Counted from the stretch's first letter, positions 7,974 through 16,241 are shown. The stretch is DNA of 26,521 nucleotides from Nanobdellota archaeon (GCA_030704765.1 JAUYDD010000160.1:1-26521); one strand, 5' to 3'. Program-made: numbers and translations. Notes: generated from the letters alone by a model not told the origin.

Positions 7974-8699
7974 TGTAAGCTCTAATGGATTAGTGTTTTG
8001 CCAGATATTTCTTCCTATAGCCATTCCTATGCATCCAGCATCCATTATATTATGGACCTGGCTTAATAATTCTTTCTCTTTTTCTTTAGCTCCACCAGCA
8101 ACTACAACTTTTGTTTTTCCTGCTGATTTGACAGCCCATTTCAAGTCTTCAGGGCTAGAATCCCAATGGATCTTTATTATATCTGCACCTAGTTCAAGAC
8201 CGACTCTTGCTGCATATGCTAATAATTCTTTTTTAGATTTTCCCTCTGTACCTTTACCTCTTGGATATGCCCATAATATCACAGGCAGGTTTAATTTATG
8301 TGATTCTCTTATAATATTTTCAAATTCTTGCATCATTTGTGCTTCATGCGTACTTCCGATATAAATTGTATAACCGACAGCTACTGCACCAAGTTTTTTT
8401 GCTTCAGAAACTGTACAGAGCTGCAAGGAAACAGGCTCATCTTGAACTAAAGATGTTTTTCCATTAAGTTTTATTATCAATGGTATTTTAGATTTTTTTA
8501 TTTCCTTATTATATTTTTCTGCAATACCTTTTTGAAAAATAACAGCATTATATTTTCCTTTTTTTGCAATCTCAATTATATAATTAGGGTCAATATTCTC
8601 ATCATTAAAATCAATTGGACCATGCTCTAGGCCCTGGTCATAGGCTAGATACAGGGCTTTTCCTTTTTTTGTGATTTTAGATAAAGATATTTTTTTCAT
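7944..8699 (-). CDS. fba: Class I fructose-bisphosphate aldolase, archaeal DhnA type
   Basis: Cleaves fructose 1,6-bisphosphate to triose phosphates, or runs the reverse in gluconeogenesis. 251 residues, typical for the archaeal class I family. Visible motifs are AYDQGLEHGP (19-28, with Asp21), WAYPRG (143-148, with Tyr145), Schiff-base Lys176 in ADIIKIHW, and phosphate-binding VAGGAK (200-205) and GMAIGRNIWQ (225-234). The start overlaps the sugar-kinase stop by 4 bases and the end overlaps flavodoxin copy 2 by 4 bases, so expression is coupled. DhnA homologues also act as ADH synthase (AroA') in aromatic synthesis; the neighbouring TIM and PfkB genes favour the glycolytic role. Confidence 0.9.
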   Translation of the reverse strand: MKKISLSKITKKGKALYLAYDQGLEHGPIDFNDENIDPNYIIEIAKKGKYNAVIFQKGIAEKYNKEIKKSKIPLIIKLNGKTSLVQDEPVSLQLCTVSEAKKLGAVAVGYTIYIGSTHEAQMMQEFENIIRESHKLNLPVILWAYPRGKGTEGKSKKELLAYAARVGLELGADIIKIHWDSSPEDLKWAVKSAGKTKVVVAGGAKEKEKELLSQVHNIMDAGCIGMAIGRNIWQNTNPLELTKKIKKVIFK

Positions 8700-9616
8700 C
8701 TTTTCTTCATATTAATCTTCAATAGGTTTAGTTTAGCCCCTCTTTTTTGTATAACTGATTCACTTTCTTTTAATGCAAGTTCAAGGCATTTTGGGATTGA
8801 ATATTCGACAACTAATCCTGCTATAAAACCTGATGCAAATGCATCACCAGCTCCTGTTCTTTCAACCACCTTTACATTTTTATGAGGAGTTATTGAATAT
8901 TTTTCTTTTCCATCATAGCAAACAGCTGGATTATCTTTATCAGTAACAACTGTGATTTTTGGTCCAAGTTTGTGTAATCCAATAAAAAGGTCTTTATTTT
9001 TATTAAATCTTTTAATTAGACTTTGAGCTTCTTCTTTATTCAATATCATTACCTCACAAAATTTTAATAATTCATCAATAGGTTCATTATTTATTATGTA
9101 CAAGCTTGGATTATAAGCAATTTTCACCCCTTTTTTATATAATATTTTAGCTAATTTAACTTGAGTTTGAAAGCTTTCTTTTAATAAAGCTGTAAGATAA
9201 ATCCAAGAAGTATCTATATTTTTTATATTTAAATTTTTAAATCTAATTTTATTATTCGCTCCTTTATATGTAAGGATTGTTCTGTCCCCTCCTTTACTAT
9301 CTAATATAATTGAATATCCAGTCATTTCTTTTTTATTGATTTTTCCTAAAAAATCTATTTTTTCTTTTTTTAATAATTCTGTAACTCTTTTGCCATTTTC
9401 ATCATTGCCAATTCCGCAAATACATCCGGTTTTTAATCCTAATCGTGCAAAAGCAACAGCAGTATTTGTGCCACCACCACCAATATCAAACTTCAGTTCT
9501 TTTATCAATATCTTTGCTCCTATAGGATAATGCATGAAATTATTGCTTTCACTAACATTTGTATGAACAAAAACATCAACAACTGCTGAACCAAAACTTA
9601 TAATATCGTATTTCAT
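8696..9616 (-). CDS. PfkB-family (ribokinase-like) sugar kinase
   Basis: 306 residues. The N-terminal substrate region has FDIGGGGTNTAVAFARLG (about 43-60) and the C-terminal signature is RTGAGDAFASGF (253-264), with Asp258 the catalytic base and the preceding Gly-Ala-Gly the anion hole. The family phosphorylates sugars or nucleosides with ATP; specificity cannot be read from the motifs. First gene of the operon with aldolase and TIM, so fructose 6-phosphate or a related hexose is a sensible substrate guess. GGTGA five bases before the ATG is the ribosome site. Alternatives are adenosine/ribose kinase or a KDG kinase-like enzyme. Confidence 0.85.
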   Translation of the reverse strand: MKYDIISFGSAVVDVFVHTNVSESNNFMHYPIGAKILIKELKFDIGGGGTNTAVAFARLGLKTGCICGIGNDENGKRVTELLKKEKIDFLGKINKKEMTGYSIILDSKGGDRTILTYKGANNKIRFKNLNIKNIDTSWIYLTALLKESFQTQVKLAKILYKKGVKIAYNPSLYIINNEPIDELLKFCEVMILNKEEAQSLIKRFNKNKDLFIGLHKLGPKITVVTDKDNPAVCYDGKEKYSITPHKNVKVVERTGAGDAFASGFIAGLVVEYSIPKCLELALKESESVIQKRGAKLNLLKINMKKR

Positions 9617-9726
9617 CTATTCACCGTTTTATACATATTATCAATATTTATAAAGTTAAAAAGGTTTTGATATGCTCATTTAAACTAGTCCAAAACTATT
9701 TTAAACACATTAAGCATATTTTTTTC
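9617..9726. promoter_or_regulatory. Divergent promoter region, pfkB operon / glycan operon
   Basis: The gap between two divergent operons holds AATATTTATAAAG (9643-9655), which reads as a TATA-like box on both strands. It lies about 27-39 bases from the minus-strand ATG at 9616 and some 70 bases from the plus-strand ATG at 9727. The plus-strand gene may use another, weaker A/T-rich box. Confidence 0.4.
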
Positions 9727-10341
9727 ATGAAAAAGAAAAAAGTTTTAGTTATTGTTGCTCATCCAGATGATGAGACTATCTGGATGGGAGGGACTATTTT
9801 AAGGAATAAAGATAAGTGGGATTTGACAATAATTTCTCTATGCAGGATTAATGATCCTGATAGGGCTCCTAAATTTTTTAGAGTATGCAAGGAATATAAT
9901 GCAAAAGCATATATGTCTGACTTGGAAGACGAAAACTTGCATCCACTTGAACTAGAAGAGATCAAAAAAAGAATCTTGAAGTTTGTAGACATGAAAGAGT
10001 ATTATGATGAAATCTATACTCATGGAGACAATGGAGAGTACGGCCACATAAGACATATGGAGATTCATCTTGCTGTAAAAAAATTAATCGACGACAAATC
10101 AATCTTGTGCAAAAAAATATTTTTCTTTTCTTATAAAAAAGTTCCAAGAAAAAACACTGAAACAAACTTTGATTCAATTGCTAACTCAAACGCAAATAAA
10201 TTTATAAACCTAAACAGATTGGAATTCTTAAGAAAAAAAAGTCTGATCCAAGACCTCTATGGGTTTTCTAAAGATGGTTTTGAATCAAGAAACTGCAGAG
10301 AGACAGAATCTTTCAATATTAAATTGGTGCAAAAAATATGA
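9727..10341 (+). CDS. PIG-L family sugar N-deacetylase
   Basis: 204 residues from the ATG at 9727. A TTG-initiated extension of 20 residues is open upstream but is not conserved in character, and the AHPDDE motif sits at the normal distance (residues 11-16) from the chosen ATG. Zinc ligands are His12 and Asp15, with a second motif HGDNGEYGHIRHMEIH (99-114) supplying His110. The family removes acetyl groups from GlcNAc-type sugars in lipids, glycans or thiol cofactors. It overlaps the next gene, a glycosyltransferase, by 4 bases, so the pair probably modifies and transfers a sugar in one surface glycan or lipid pathway. Substrate unknown. Confidence 0.85.
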   Translation: MKKKKVLVIVAHPDDETIWMGGTILRNKDKWDLTIISLCRINDPDRAPKFFRVCKEYNAKAYMSDLEDENLHPLELEEIKKRILKFVDMKEYYDEIYTHGDNGEYGHIRHMEIHLAVKKLIDDKSILCKKIFFFSYKKVPRKNTETNFDSIANSNANKFINLNRLEFLRKKSLIQDLYGFSKDGFESRNCRETESFNIKLVQKI

Positions 10342-11477
10342 GATGTTTAGTATTTTATGCTTATCCTCCCGAGCCCGACGGACAAAGCTTGCAAGGGCAT
10401 GCACTTTATCTTGGATTAAAAGAGATGGGTGTTGATGCTATACCTTGCCATTTCAAGGATAGCATACAGAAAGAATATTATCTTAAGCATGTCAAACCAG
10501 ATGTTGCTTTTTCTATTGGTTTTTGGGGAAATGTTCCTGATGTTGTGATAGAACCTAAGAAGAATGGTATAATACCAGTCCCTTGGTTCAATGCAGATGG
10601 TTGGGTTGCAAATTATAAACAGGTTTTTGAAGAATTAAAAATTATGTTCACTACTAGCAATTGGGTGAAGAGCATCTATGAAAGAGATGGCATTGATGTC
10701 AAGAACATTGTTCCAATGCATATTGGAATAGATACAAATCTTTTCAGGCCCACTAATAACATCAAGGCAAATATGGACATAAGAAGAATGATAGGTGTCA
10801 AAGACAATGAAAAAATGATTTTAACTGTTGGTGGAGATGTAACTTCTAAAGGCGCTCAAGAGATGATAAAAGCTCTTTCTGAAGTTGATAAAGAATACAA
10901 GAACTGGAAATATGTCTGCAAATCCTGGCCTTCAAGATGCGCAGAGATGTGGAAAGAAAAAGAAATGTCCTTAGTTGAAGAATTGGGTCTTAGCGATAAA
11001 GTCATATTTTTAGATGATACTTTTTCTCCTGAATTCATGGTGGATATTCTTAATGCATGTGATTTTTATGCAGCTCCATCAAGATTAGAAGGTTTTGGAA
11101 TGATACAAGTAGAAGCAATGGCTTGCGGCAAGCCTGTGCTTTCTATAAATAAGGGCGGACCTGCTGAAACAATCTTGCATAACAAGACAGGATTACTTGC
11201 CAAGGTTGCAGAAGAAATTATGCTTTCACAAGAATGGGCATATCCTTCTATGGGTTATCCAAAAAAGATGATAATTAAATTCGATAAACCTAAATGCTTC
11301 GGTTATAGGGCCGATATAAATGACTTAAGAGAATATACATTAAAACTTTTAACAGATGAAGAATTATGCAGACAGATGGGTAATTCTGGAAGGGAACATG
11401 CTGTCAAAAACTTTGATTATCATATTATTTCTAAAAAAATTTATGATATAACTAGGCAAAGACTCGGGTTTGATTAG
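10338..11477 (+). CDS. GT4-family glycosyltransferase
   Basis: 379 residues with two Rossmann-like halves (GT-B fold). The N-terminal half begins MRCLVFYAYPPEPDG. The C-terminal half starts with TVGGDVTSKGAQEMI (about 163-177) and has the EX7E nucleotide-sugar motif E251-E259 in LEGFGMIQVEAMACGKP. It transfers a sugar from a nucleotide donor at the cytoplasmic face; acceptor unknown. Translational coupling to the PIG-L deacetylase (4-base overlap) suggests a common glycan. It ends two bases before the convergent GH130 gene. Confidence 0.88.
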   Translation: MRCLVFYAYPPEPDGQSLQGHALYLGLKEMGVDAIPCHFKDSIQKEYYLKHVKPDVAFSIGFWGNVPDVVIEPKKNGIIPVPWFNADGWVANYKQVFEELKIMFTTSNWVKSIYERDGIDVKNIVPMHIGIDTNLFRPTNNIKANMDIRRMIGVKDNEKMILTVGGDVTSKGAQEMIKALSEVDKEYKNWKYVCKSWPSRCAEMWKEKEMSLVEELGLSDKVIFLDDTFSPEFMVDILNACDFYAAPSRLEGFGMIQVEAMACGKPVLSINKGGPAETILHNKTGLLAKVAEEIMLSQEWAYPSMGYPKKMIIKFDKPKCFGYRADINDLREYTLKLLTDEELCRQMGNSGREHAVKNFDYHIISKKIYDITRQRLGFD

Positions 11478-11479
11478 TT

Positions 11480-12688
11480 TTACTTTTTCTTAATCTCTCT
11501 TACTTTCCTTAAGGATTTTAATATAGAGTTGAGAGAGATCTTCTTAACAGTAGTATAAATATCTCCTGCACCTGAGAATATTAAAAGATCTTTTTCTTTT
11601 TCATCTAGAATTGCAGCTGTTGGAAATATAACTCTTTTATATTCAAAACTAGCCATCTCCCACTTATTTGTTGGAACTATCAAAAAATCTTTTGATTTTG
11701 CTAAGAGTTTTTCTGGATTATTCAAATCAAATAAAGCTCCTCCAACAGAATATACAGAGACTTTTTTTATCATCTCTTCTTCTAATGAAGATATCTGATT
11801 AACGATATTGTTTTTGAGTTTTACTATTTTCCTTAATTTCTTTAATATTTCTTTTTCTTGTTCTGTCTCTTTGAACTCAGTAACAGCATGATATAAAAGA
11901 AGCCAACCTTTTTTAGTCTTGATTGGAGGAGGTCCTGCTCCGTTTCTAGGGCAAAATCCCTCTTCTTCATAAACATTGGATATAGGTTTTAAATCTCCCC
12001 AAGATTTCAAGTCAGTTGAATAAGCTATCCATATGTGGGGCTGTGAAAACTGGAAATTTCCTTCTGGCCTATCGAATGCCACATATCTTCCATTTATTTT
12101 TTCAGGAAAGATAACAACATCTTTATCTTGTTCTCCAAATATTATGCCTTGCCTGTCCCAATTATAGCCATCTGTAGATATAGCACATGCAGTTGATATA
12201 TTATGGTCCCTTGATAAGCACACATAGGTCATTATAAAAAGATTTCCTATCTTTGTTATCCTTGGATCTTCAACTCCAAGTTCTCCATCATTTGAAATTC
12301 CATAAAAACTTGGTTCTTTATCAAGATTCAAGATTTTAAAACCAGTCTTATCTAAAAGCACTCTTCTAAAATGAGATATGAACGTGAGTCTTTTTGTCCC
12401 ATCTTTGAACAAGATATCTACATCAGTATTATCTTCAACAATATCTTTTGGAAACTTATCTAGTTTTATCTTGAATTCATTTTTTCCTACCATCCTTGGG
12501 GAATAAAAATATTTTTCATCCTCTCTTTTTATCAGTCTTTCTAAGACTCTTACATAAAGAAGGACATTTCCATCTGCAAGCCTTATTGCTGCAGGATTCA
12601 ATACTCCTAGAACTTCAAAAGATTTTAAGGATGGTTTTATGTCTGCAGGAGCTAATAAAAGGTCTTCTTTTTTTATTTTAACAACCAT
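11480..12688 (-). CDS. GH130-family glycoside phosphorylase (mannoside phosphorylase-like)
   Basis: 402 residues, five-bladed beta-propeller family. Motifs visible: NPAAIRL (31-37), GVEDPRIT (138-145) with proton-donor Asp141, VVIFPEKINGRY (191-202), RNGAGPPPIKTKKGWLLLYHA (248 onward), and GGALFDLNNPEKLL in the C-terminal blade. GH130 enzymes phosphorolyse beta-1,4-mannosides to mannose 1-phosphate; some hydrolyse beta-1,2-mannosides. The exact linkage cannot be told. A charged, coiled-coil-like segment of about 35 residues (273-312) sits between YHAV and the last blade. No signal peptide, so cytoplasmic. GGGTGA-like ribosome site about 15 bases upstream. Convergent with the glycosyltransferase. 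Confidence 0.85.
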   Translation of the reverse strand: MVVKIKKEDLLLAPADIKPSLKSFEVLGVLNPAAIRLADGNVLLYVRVLERLIKREDEKYFYSPRMVGKNEFKIKLDKFPKDIVEDNTDVDILFKDGTKRLTFISHFRRVLLDKTGFKILNLDKEPSFYGISNDGELGVEDPRITKIGNLFIMTYVCLSRDHNISTACAISTDGYNWDRQGIIFGEQDKDVVIFPEKINGRYVAFDRPEGNFQFSQPHIWIAYSTDLKSWGDLKPISNVYEEEGFCPRNGAGPPPIKTKKGWLLLYHAVTEFKETEQEKEILKKLRKIVKLKNNIVNQISSLEEEMIKKVSVYSVGGALFDLNNPEKLLAKSKDFLIVPTNKWEMASFEYKRVIFPTAAILDEKEKDLLIFSGAGDIYTTVKKISLNSILKSLRKVREIKKK

Positions 12689-12796
12689 TCTTAATTATTC
12701 ACCCTTTTTTATATTTTTTTATAGACATAATTATTTATAAATCTTTATGAAATTTAGGTGAATATATTATAGAATTAAGTATGAAAAAAGCCTTAT

Positions 12797-12965
12797 TTAT
12801 ACTATTCTTGCATAAATATGCCCTCTCCAACATAACTTATCTGTAAATCCTAGTTCACATGCAGCACCTATTCATTTTGCTTCTAAAGCACCAATATACC
12901 CTCTGATAATGATATTCCTAAAACAAGGACTATTATCAATATAATTTTTATTAAAGTAGATTTTT
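12797..12965 (-). pseudogene. Possible relic of a small secreted protein
   Basis: On the minus strand a startless frame encodes a hydrophobic, signal-peptide-like run (KSTLIKIILIIVLVLGISL), then ends at a stop. In another frame, after one in-frame TGA, it continues as IGAACELGFTDKLCWRGH to a stop. A hydrophobic leader followed by a Cys-rich segment in a shifted frame looks like a decayed secreted-protein gene. No family was recognised and the reading could be chance. Confidence 0.25.
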
Positions 12966-13035
12966 ATTATAATCTCTAGAATAATCTTCAATATATAAGC
13001 ATTTTTAATCTGAGAAACTTTTATTAATCATAATT

Positions 13036-13047
13036 ATTATATTTATT
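13036..13047 (+). promoter_or_regulatory. TATA-like box of the hydrogenase operon
   Basis: ATTATATTTATT lies about 25-30 bases before the ATG at 13068. A purine-rich GGGAAAGGA follows about 8 bases before the ATG as a possible ribosome site. Confidence 0.45.
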
Positions 13048-13067
13048 AAAAGGGAAAGGATATAGAA

Positions 13068-14024
13068 ATGCAAAAAACACTTCCAAAAAAAGAGCTCTTA
13101 AATTTCATTAAAATATTAATGGAAAAGTATGAGGTTATAGCTCCTGTTAAAAAAGATAAAGTTCTTTCAAAGTTTGAAATAATAAAAGATCCAAGAGAGA
13201 TTTATCTAAATGAAATAACCACGGTTCCAGTAAAAGAATTTTTTATTCCTGAAGACGAGACTTTAGTTGAATTTAAAGATGGAAATATAATAGAGAATAA
13301 AGGAGAGATAAAACCTAGAATTATTTTTGGCCTTAGAAAATGCGATATTAATGCAATAGAAGTCCTAGATAAAGTCATGCCGTGTTCCATTTATATAAAT
13401 AAAAGAAAAAATACGATTTTAATTGGAATTTTTTGTGAAAAGCCAGATAAATACTGTTTTTGCGAGTCTATGGAGCTTAATGATTCAGGTTATGACTTAT
13501 TTTTCTATGCAAAAGACAAGGATTATTATATAACTATTGGTTCTAAGAAAGGAGAAGCAATAGTCAAGTACCTTAATAATGCAAAAAAAGAAATAAAATT
13601 AAAATATAAGAATAAAAAAATCCTTTATGATAAAAATATAGAGCACTATTATAAGAACAAAATATGGGATTCTGATGCAGAAAAGTGTTTATCTTGTTCA
13701 GCTTGTACTGTTTATTGCCCTAGTTGTAATTGTTTTGATATTAAAGACACCCTTAATATGAATCTAAAAGATGGAATAAGGACAAGACATGAGATTTCAT
13801 GCCAATTAAAGAGTTTTTCAAGAGTTGCAGGAGGAAAATCCTTTAGGGACTCAAGGCTATCAAGATTTAAGCATTTTGTCTATCATAAAATAGTCTATTA
13901 TAAACATAGGAAAGGCAGATATATGTGTGTTGGATGTGGAAGATGCTTAAGAGCGTGTCCTACAAAAATTGATTGGGTCAAAACAATTAATATTTTGACA
14001 GGATTTAAAAAAAAGAGGAAATAA
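13068..14024 (+). CDS. hydB: Sulfhydrogenase beta subunit (4Fe-4S electron transfer)
   Basis: 318 residues. Related to the beta subunit of Pyrococcus sulfhydrogenase and to anaerobic sulfite reductase subunit A. Two 4Fe-4S binding sets are visible in the C-terminal third: Cys207/210/213/217 (CLSCSACTVYC) and Cys287/290/293/297 (CVGCGRCLRAC). Further cysteines at 92, 123, 130, 132, 220 and 222 may serve extra clusters. It relays electrons between the flavin subunit and the hydrogenase module. The gamma subunit follows after 17 bases, giving the order beta-gamma as in hydBGDA operons, but delta and alpha are 4.75 kb further on. Confidence 0.85.
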   Translation: MQKTLPKKELLNFIKILMEKYEVIAPVKKDKVLSKFEIIKDPREIYLNEITTVPVKEFFIPEDETLVEFKDGNIIENKGEIKPRIIFGLRKCDINAIEVLDKVMPCSIYINKRKNTILIGIFCEKPDKYCFCESMELNDSGYDLFFYAKDKDYYITIGSKKGEAIVKYLNNAKKEIKLKYKNKKILYDKNIEHYYKNKIWDSDAEKCLSCSACTVYCPSCNCFDIKDTLNMNLKDGIRTRHEISCQLKSFSRVAGGKSFRDSRLSRFKHFVYHKIVYYKHRKGRYMCVGCGRCLRACPTKIDWVKTINILTGFKKKRK

Positions 14025-14041
14025 AATATTAGGAAAATAAA

Positions 14042-14860
14042 ATGTATAAGCCTATTGCATATGAAATAACTGAAACAATAAATTTTACAGAAGAGGTTAA
14101 ATTATTCAGGATAAAGTCAAAGATAAATCCAATGCCTGGACAGTTCATTGAAGTTAGTATTCCTGGAATTGGAGAATGCCCATTAGCATCATGCGCTTAT
14201 AATACGGATTATATTGATTTATTGACTAGGAATGCAGGCAATGTAACATCAGCAGTATTTAAATTACAAAAAGGTGAAAAGATATTTTTTAGAGGCCCCT
14301 ATGGGAAAGGTTTTCCAATAAAAGAACTTAAAGGAAAAGATCTTATCTTGATTGCAGGAGGAACTGGTATTGCTCCTGTTGCATCATTAATAGAATATAT
14401 TGAAAAAAACAGAAAGGATTTTGGAAGAATGTACATATTTTTTGGATTCAGGAATGAAAACTATATTCTTTTAAAGGATAAAATTGAAAAATGGAAAAAC
14501 AAGTTTGATTTTACATTGACACTTGATAAAAAACTTGTTCCAGAATCAAATTTAGTTTGCGAGACAGGTTTTATACAAGATATTATAGATAAGAAAAAAA
14601 TTGATTTTAAAAATTCATCAGCCCTTATATGCGGCCCTGAAATAATGATGAAATGCGTGTCTGAAAAACTAATGAGCCTAGGTTTAAAAAAGAACAGGAT
14701 ATATTGGTCTATGGAAAGAAGAATGGAATGCGGTTTTGGAAGTTGTGGAAGATGCCAGATACAGGACCTATATGTATGCAAAGATGGCCCTGTTTTCAGG
14801 TATGATATTATAAAACCTAAGATTGATAATGAAGAATCAGCTAATGAGGTGAAAACATAA
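14042..14860 (+). CDS. hydG: Sulfhydrogenase gamma subunit, FAD/NAD(P)-binding with 2Fe-2S
   Basis: 272 residues, of the dihydroorotate dehydrogenase electron-transfer (PyrK) type. It has an FAD-binding barrel (residues about 1-95), an NAD(P)-binding half with IAGGTGIAPVASL (about 104-116), and a C-terminal 2Fe-2S site formed by Cys230, 235, 238 and 246 (ECGFGSCGRCQI then YVC). It passes electrons between NAD(P)H and the iron-sulfur subunits. PyrK is the alternative, but the adjacent beta subunit and the delta/alpha genes downstream favour a group 3b hydrogenase. It is the last hydrogenase gene before the interrupting block. Confidence 0.87.
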   Translation: MYKPIAYEITETINFTEEVKLFRIKSKINPMPGQFIEVSIPGIGECPLASCAYNTDYIDLLTRNAGNVTSAVFKLQKGEKIFFRGPYGKGFPIKELKGKDLILIAGGTGIAPVASLIEYIEKNRKDFGRMYIFFGFRNENYILLKDKIEKWKNKFDFTLTLDKKLVPESNLVCETGFIQDIIDKKKIDFKNSSALICGPEIMMKCVSEKLMSLGLKKNRIYWSMERRMECGFGSCGRCQIQDLYVCKDGPVFRYDIIKPKIDNEESANEVKT

Positions 14861-14871
14861 GGTTTAAATAG

Positions 14872-14910
14872 TTATCATAATAATGATAATAGTTATCATA
14901 ATAATGATAA
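14872..14910 (+). promoter_or_regulatory. Two identical palindromic operator-like sites, 21 bases apart
   Basis: TTATCAT-AATA-ATGATAA occurs at 14872-14889 and again at 14893-14910. The 21-base period equals two helical turns, which would put two bound dimers on the same face. The second site ends 11 bases before the MntA start at 14922. Autoregulation by the toxin-antitoxin complex is inferred. Confidence 0.6.
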
Positions 14911-14921
14911 AATATTGTAAC

Positions 14922-15428
14922 ATGAGTCTAAGGAATACTTTAAGGAAAAACAAGGAAATAAGAAAAATATTTGGAAAACGAGAATTAATTATAATTGAAA
15001 AACAGTTATTAGGAGTTCAACTAAAGCCCTCTGAAAAAACAAGGCTTTCGAGGGATATAAGAAAAAAATTTGAAGCAATAAAAGCTCTCGCACCTTTCTC
15101 AGATGAATTTGAATTAAAGCATGGTGCTATTGCAAAGGAAATCATCCAAAATGTAATAGAAATAATAAAAGAACATCAATGGTTCTGGAAAGTCTCTGAA
15201 ATAATACTTTTCGGCTCAAAAGCAACAAAAAGATTTCATCTATTTTCAGATATTGATATAGCAGTCAAATTTGGGGACATAAGTGAAGAAGATGCATTTG
15301 AATTTAGAAAAGAAATATTAGGAAAAACAAGCAATAAGGTAGATGTTCAAGTTTACAATACTCTTGAAGATAAAATAAAAAAGGAGATAGATAAATATGG
15401 AAGAATCCTCTTTAAAAGAAAGAATTAA
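14922..15428 (+). CDS. mntA: MntA-like nucleotidyltransferase antitoxin
   Basis: 168 residues from the ATG at 14922; an earlier ATG at 14883 lies inside the palindromes and would give an implausible Ile-rich start. The C-terminal half carries the minimal nucleotidyltransferase motif GSX10DXD (GSKATKRFHLFSDID, followed by IAV). In characterised MntA/HepT pairs the MNT protein AMPylates the HEPN toxin and silences it. The N-terminal roughly 80 residues are basic and helical (KPSEKTRLSRDIRKKFEAI), longer than a bare MNT domain, and could bind DNA. It overlaps the HEPN gene by 32 bases, typical of a coupled pair. Confidence 0.85.
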   Translation: MSLRNTLRKNKEIRKIFGKRELIIIEKQLLGVQLKPSEKTRLSRDIRKKFEAIKALAPFSDEFELKHGAIAKEIIQNVIEIIKEHQWFWKVSEIILFGSKATKRFHLFSDIDIAVKFGDISEEDAFEFRKEILGKTSNKVDVQVYNTLEDKIKKEIDKYGRILFKRKN

Positions 15429-15822
15429 TGAAAAAATTCAGCAGATTGAAATTTATCTTGACGAATTAAAAGCCATAGTTCCAAAAAGATTAGAAGTGTA
15501 TAAAAAAGATATTTTGAGGAAAGCTGCCTGTGAAAGATACTTTGAAAAAATTATTGAAGCAATAGAAGACTTAAACTTTCTTATAATTGATTATAAAAAA
15601 TTTGAATATCCTGACGAAGAAAATGAAATATTTGAAATATTAAGAAAAAATAAGATTATTTCAGATGTATTAACGAAAAATCTTAAAGAGGCAAAAAGAA
15701 TGAGGAATTTTATAGCGCACCAATATGGAAAAATAGACGATGAACGCGTATTCAATGCTGTTAATGACGAACTTACAAGTGATTCAAATGAATTTATTAA
15801 GTCAATTAAAAAAATAATTTAA
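15397..15822 (+). CDS. hepT: HepT-like HEPN toxin (RNase)
   Basis: 141 residues, all helical. The HEPN catalytic motif RX4HXY is present as RNFIAHQY (near residue 107), together with a conserved ERYFEKIIEAIEDL helix typical of HepT. Known HepT proteins cleave RNA and are neutralised by AMPylation on the motif tyrosine by their MNT partner. The gene begins inside the antitoxin gene, with AGGAGATA 6-13 bases before the ATG as ribosome site. All catalytic residues are intact, so the module is probably active. Confidence 0.87.
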   Translation: MEESSLKERINEKIQQIEIYLDELKAIVPKRLEVYKKDILRKAACERYFEKIIEAIEDLNFLIIDYKKFEYPDEENEIFEILRKNKIISDVLTKNLKEAKRMRNFIAHQYGKIDDERVFNAVNDELTSDSNEFIKSIKKII

Positions 15823-15835
15823 ATAAGGTAAAAAC

Positions 15836-16240
15836 ATGAAAAAAGAATGTGTATTCTGCAAAATAATCAGAAAAGAAACGAATTCATATACTGTTTATGA
15901 AACTAAAGATATAATAGCATTTTTTCCTATAGATTCTGCTAGCATTGGGCATACTTTGATTGTTCCAAAAAAACATTATGAAAATATTTATGATATTCCG
16001 GATAATTTATTGAAAAAGATAATTATCATCGCTAAAAAAGTAGCTTTGTTATATAAAGATAAATTAGGTATTAATGAATGCAATATAATGCATGCATCTG
16101 GAAAGAATGCACAACAAAGTGTGATGCATTTTCATGCACATCTTGTTCCTAGAAAAGAAAACGATGGATTAAATTTATGGTACGAAGCTGGTAAAAAAGT
16201 TGTAGCAGATTTTGATGAAATTTTAAAGAGGTTAAAATAA
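15836..16240 (+). CDS. HIT-family nucleotide hydrolase
   Basis: 134 residues. The histidine triad HFHAHLVPR gives His98, His100 and His102; Cys5 and Cys8 (CVFCKI) with a later histidine probably bind zinc, as in many HIT proteins. The family hydrolyses AMP-lysine-type phosphoramidates or dinucleoside polyphosphates. It is 13 bases after the HEPN toxin, with AAGGTA as ribosome site. A role in removing AMP adducts made by the neighbouring MNT enzyme is tempting but speculative, as HIT genes are common housekeeping genes. It is followed by the flavin reductase-like gene after one base. Confidence 0.88.
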   Translation: MKKECVFCKIIRKETNSYTVYETKDIIAFFPIDSASIGHTLIVPKKHYENIYDIPDNLLKKIIIIAKKVALLYKDKLGINECNIMHASGKNAQQSVMHFHAHLVPRKENDGLNLWYEAGKKVVADFDEILKRLK

Positions 16241-16241
16241 A

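Larger units (their letters stand above)
12689..13067. other. Gene-free gap with two divergent promoters and a gene relic
   Basis: The left edge carries the GH130 leader (TATA-like TTTATAAATA on the minus strand at 12733-12742). The right edge carries the hydrogenase promoter. In between are only very short frames and the minus-strand relic at 12797-12965. Confidence 0.5.

Noticed and set aside
9667..9726. TTG-initiated 20-residue extension of the PIG-L deacetylase
   Set aside because: The AHPDDE motif normally lies about 10 residues from the start, and the ATG at 9727 satisfies this; the extension lies in the promoter region.
14883..14921. Earlier ATG for the MntA gene
   Set aside because: It lies inside the tandem palindromes and encodes an artificial Ile-rich leader; ATG 14922 fits better.
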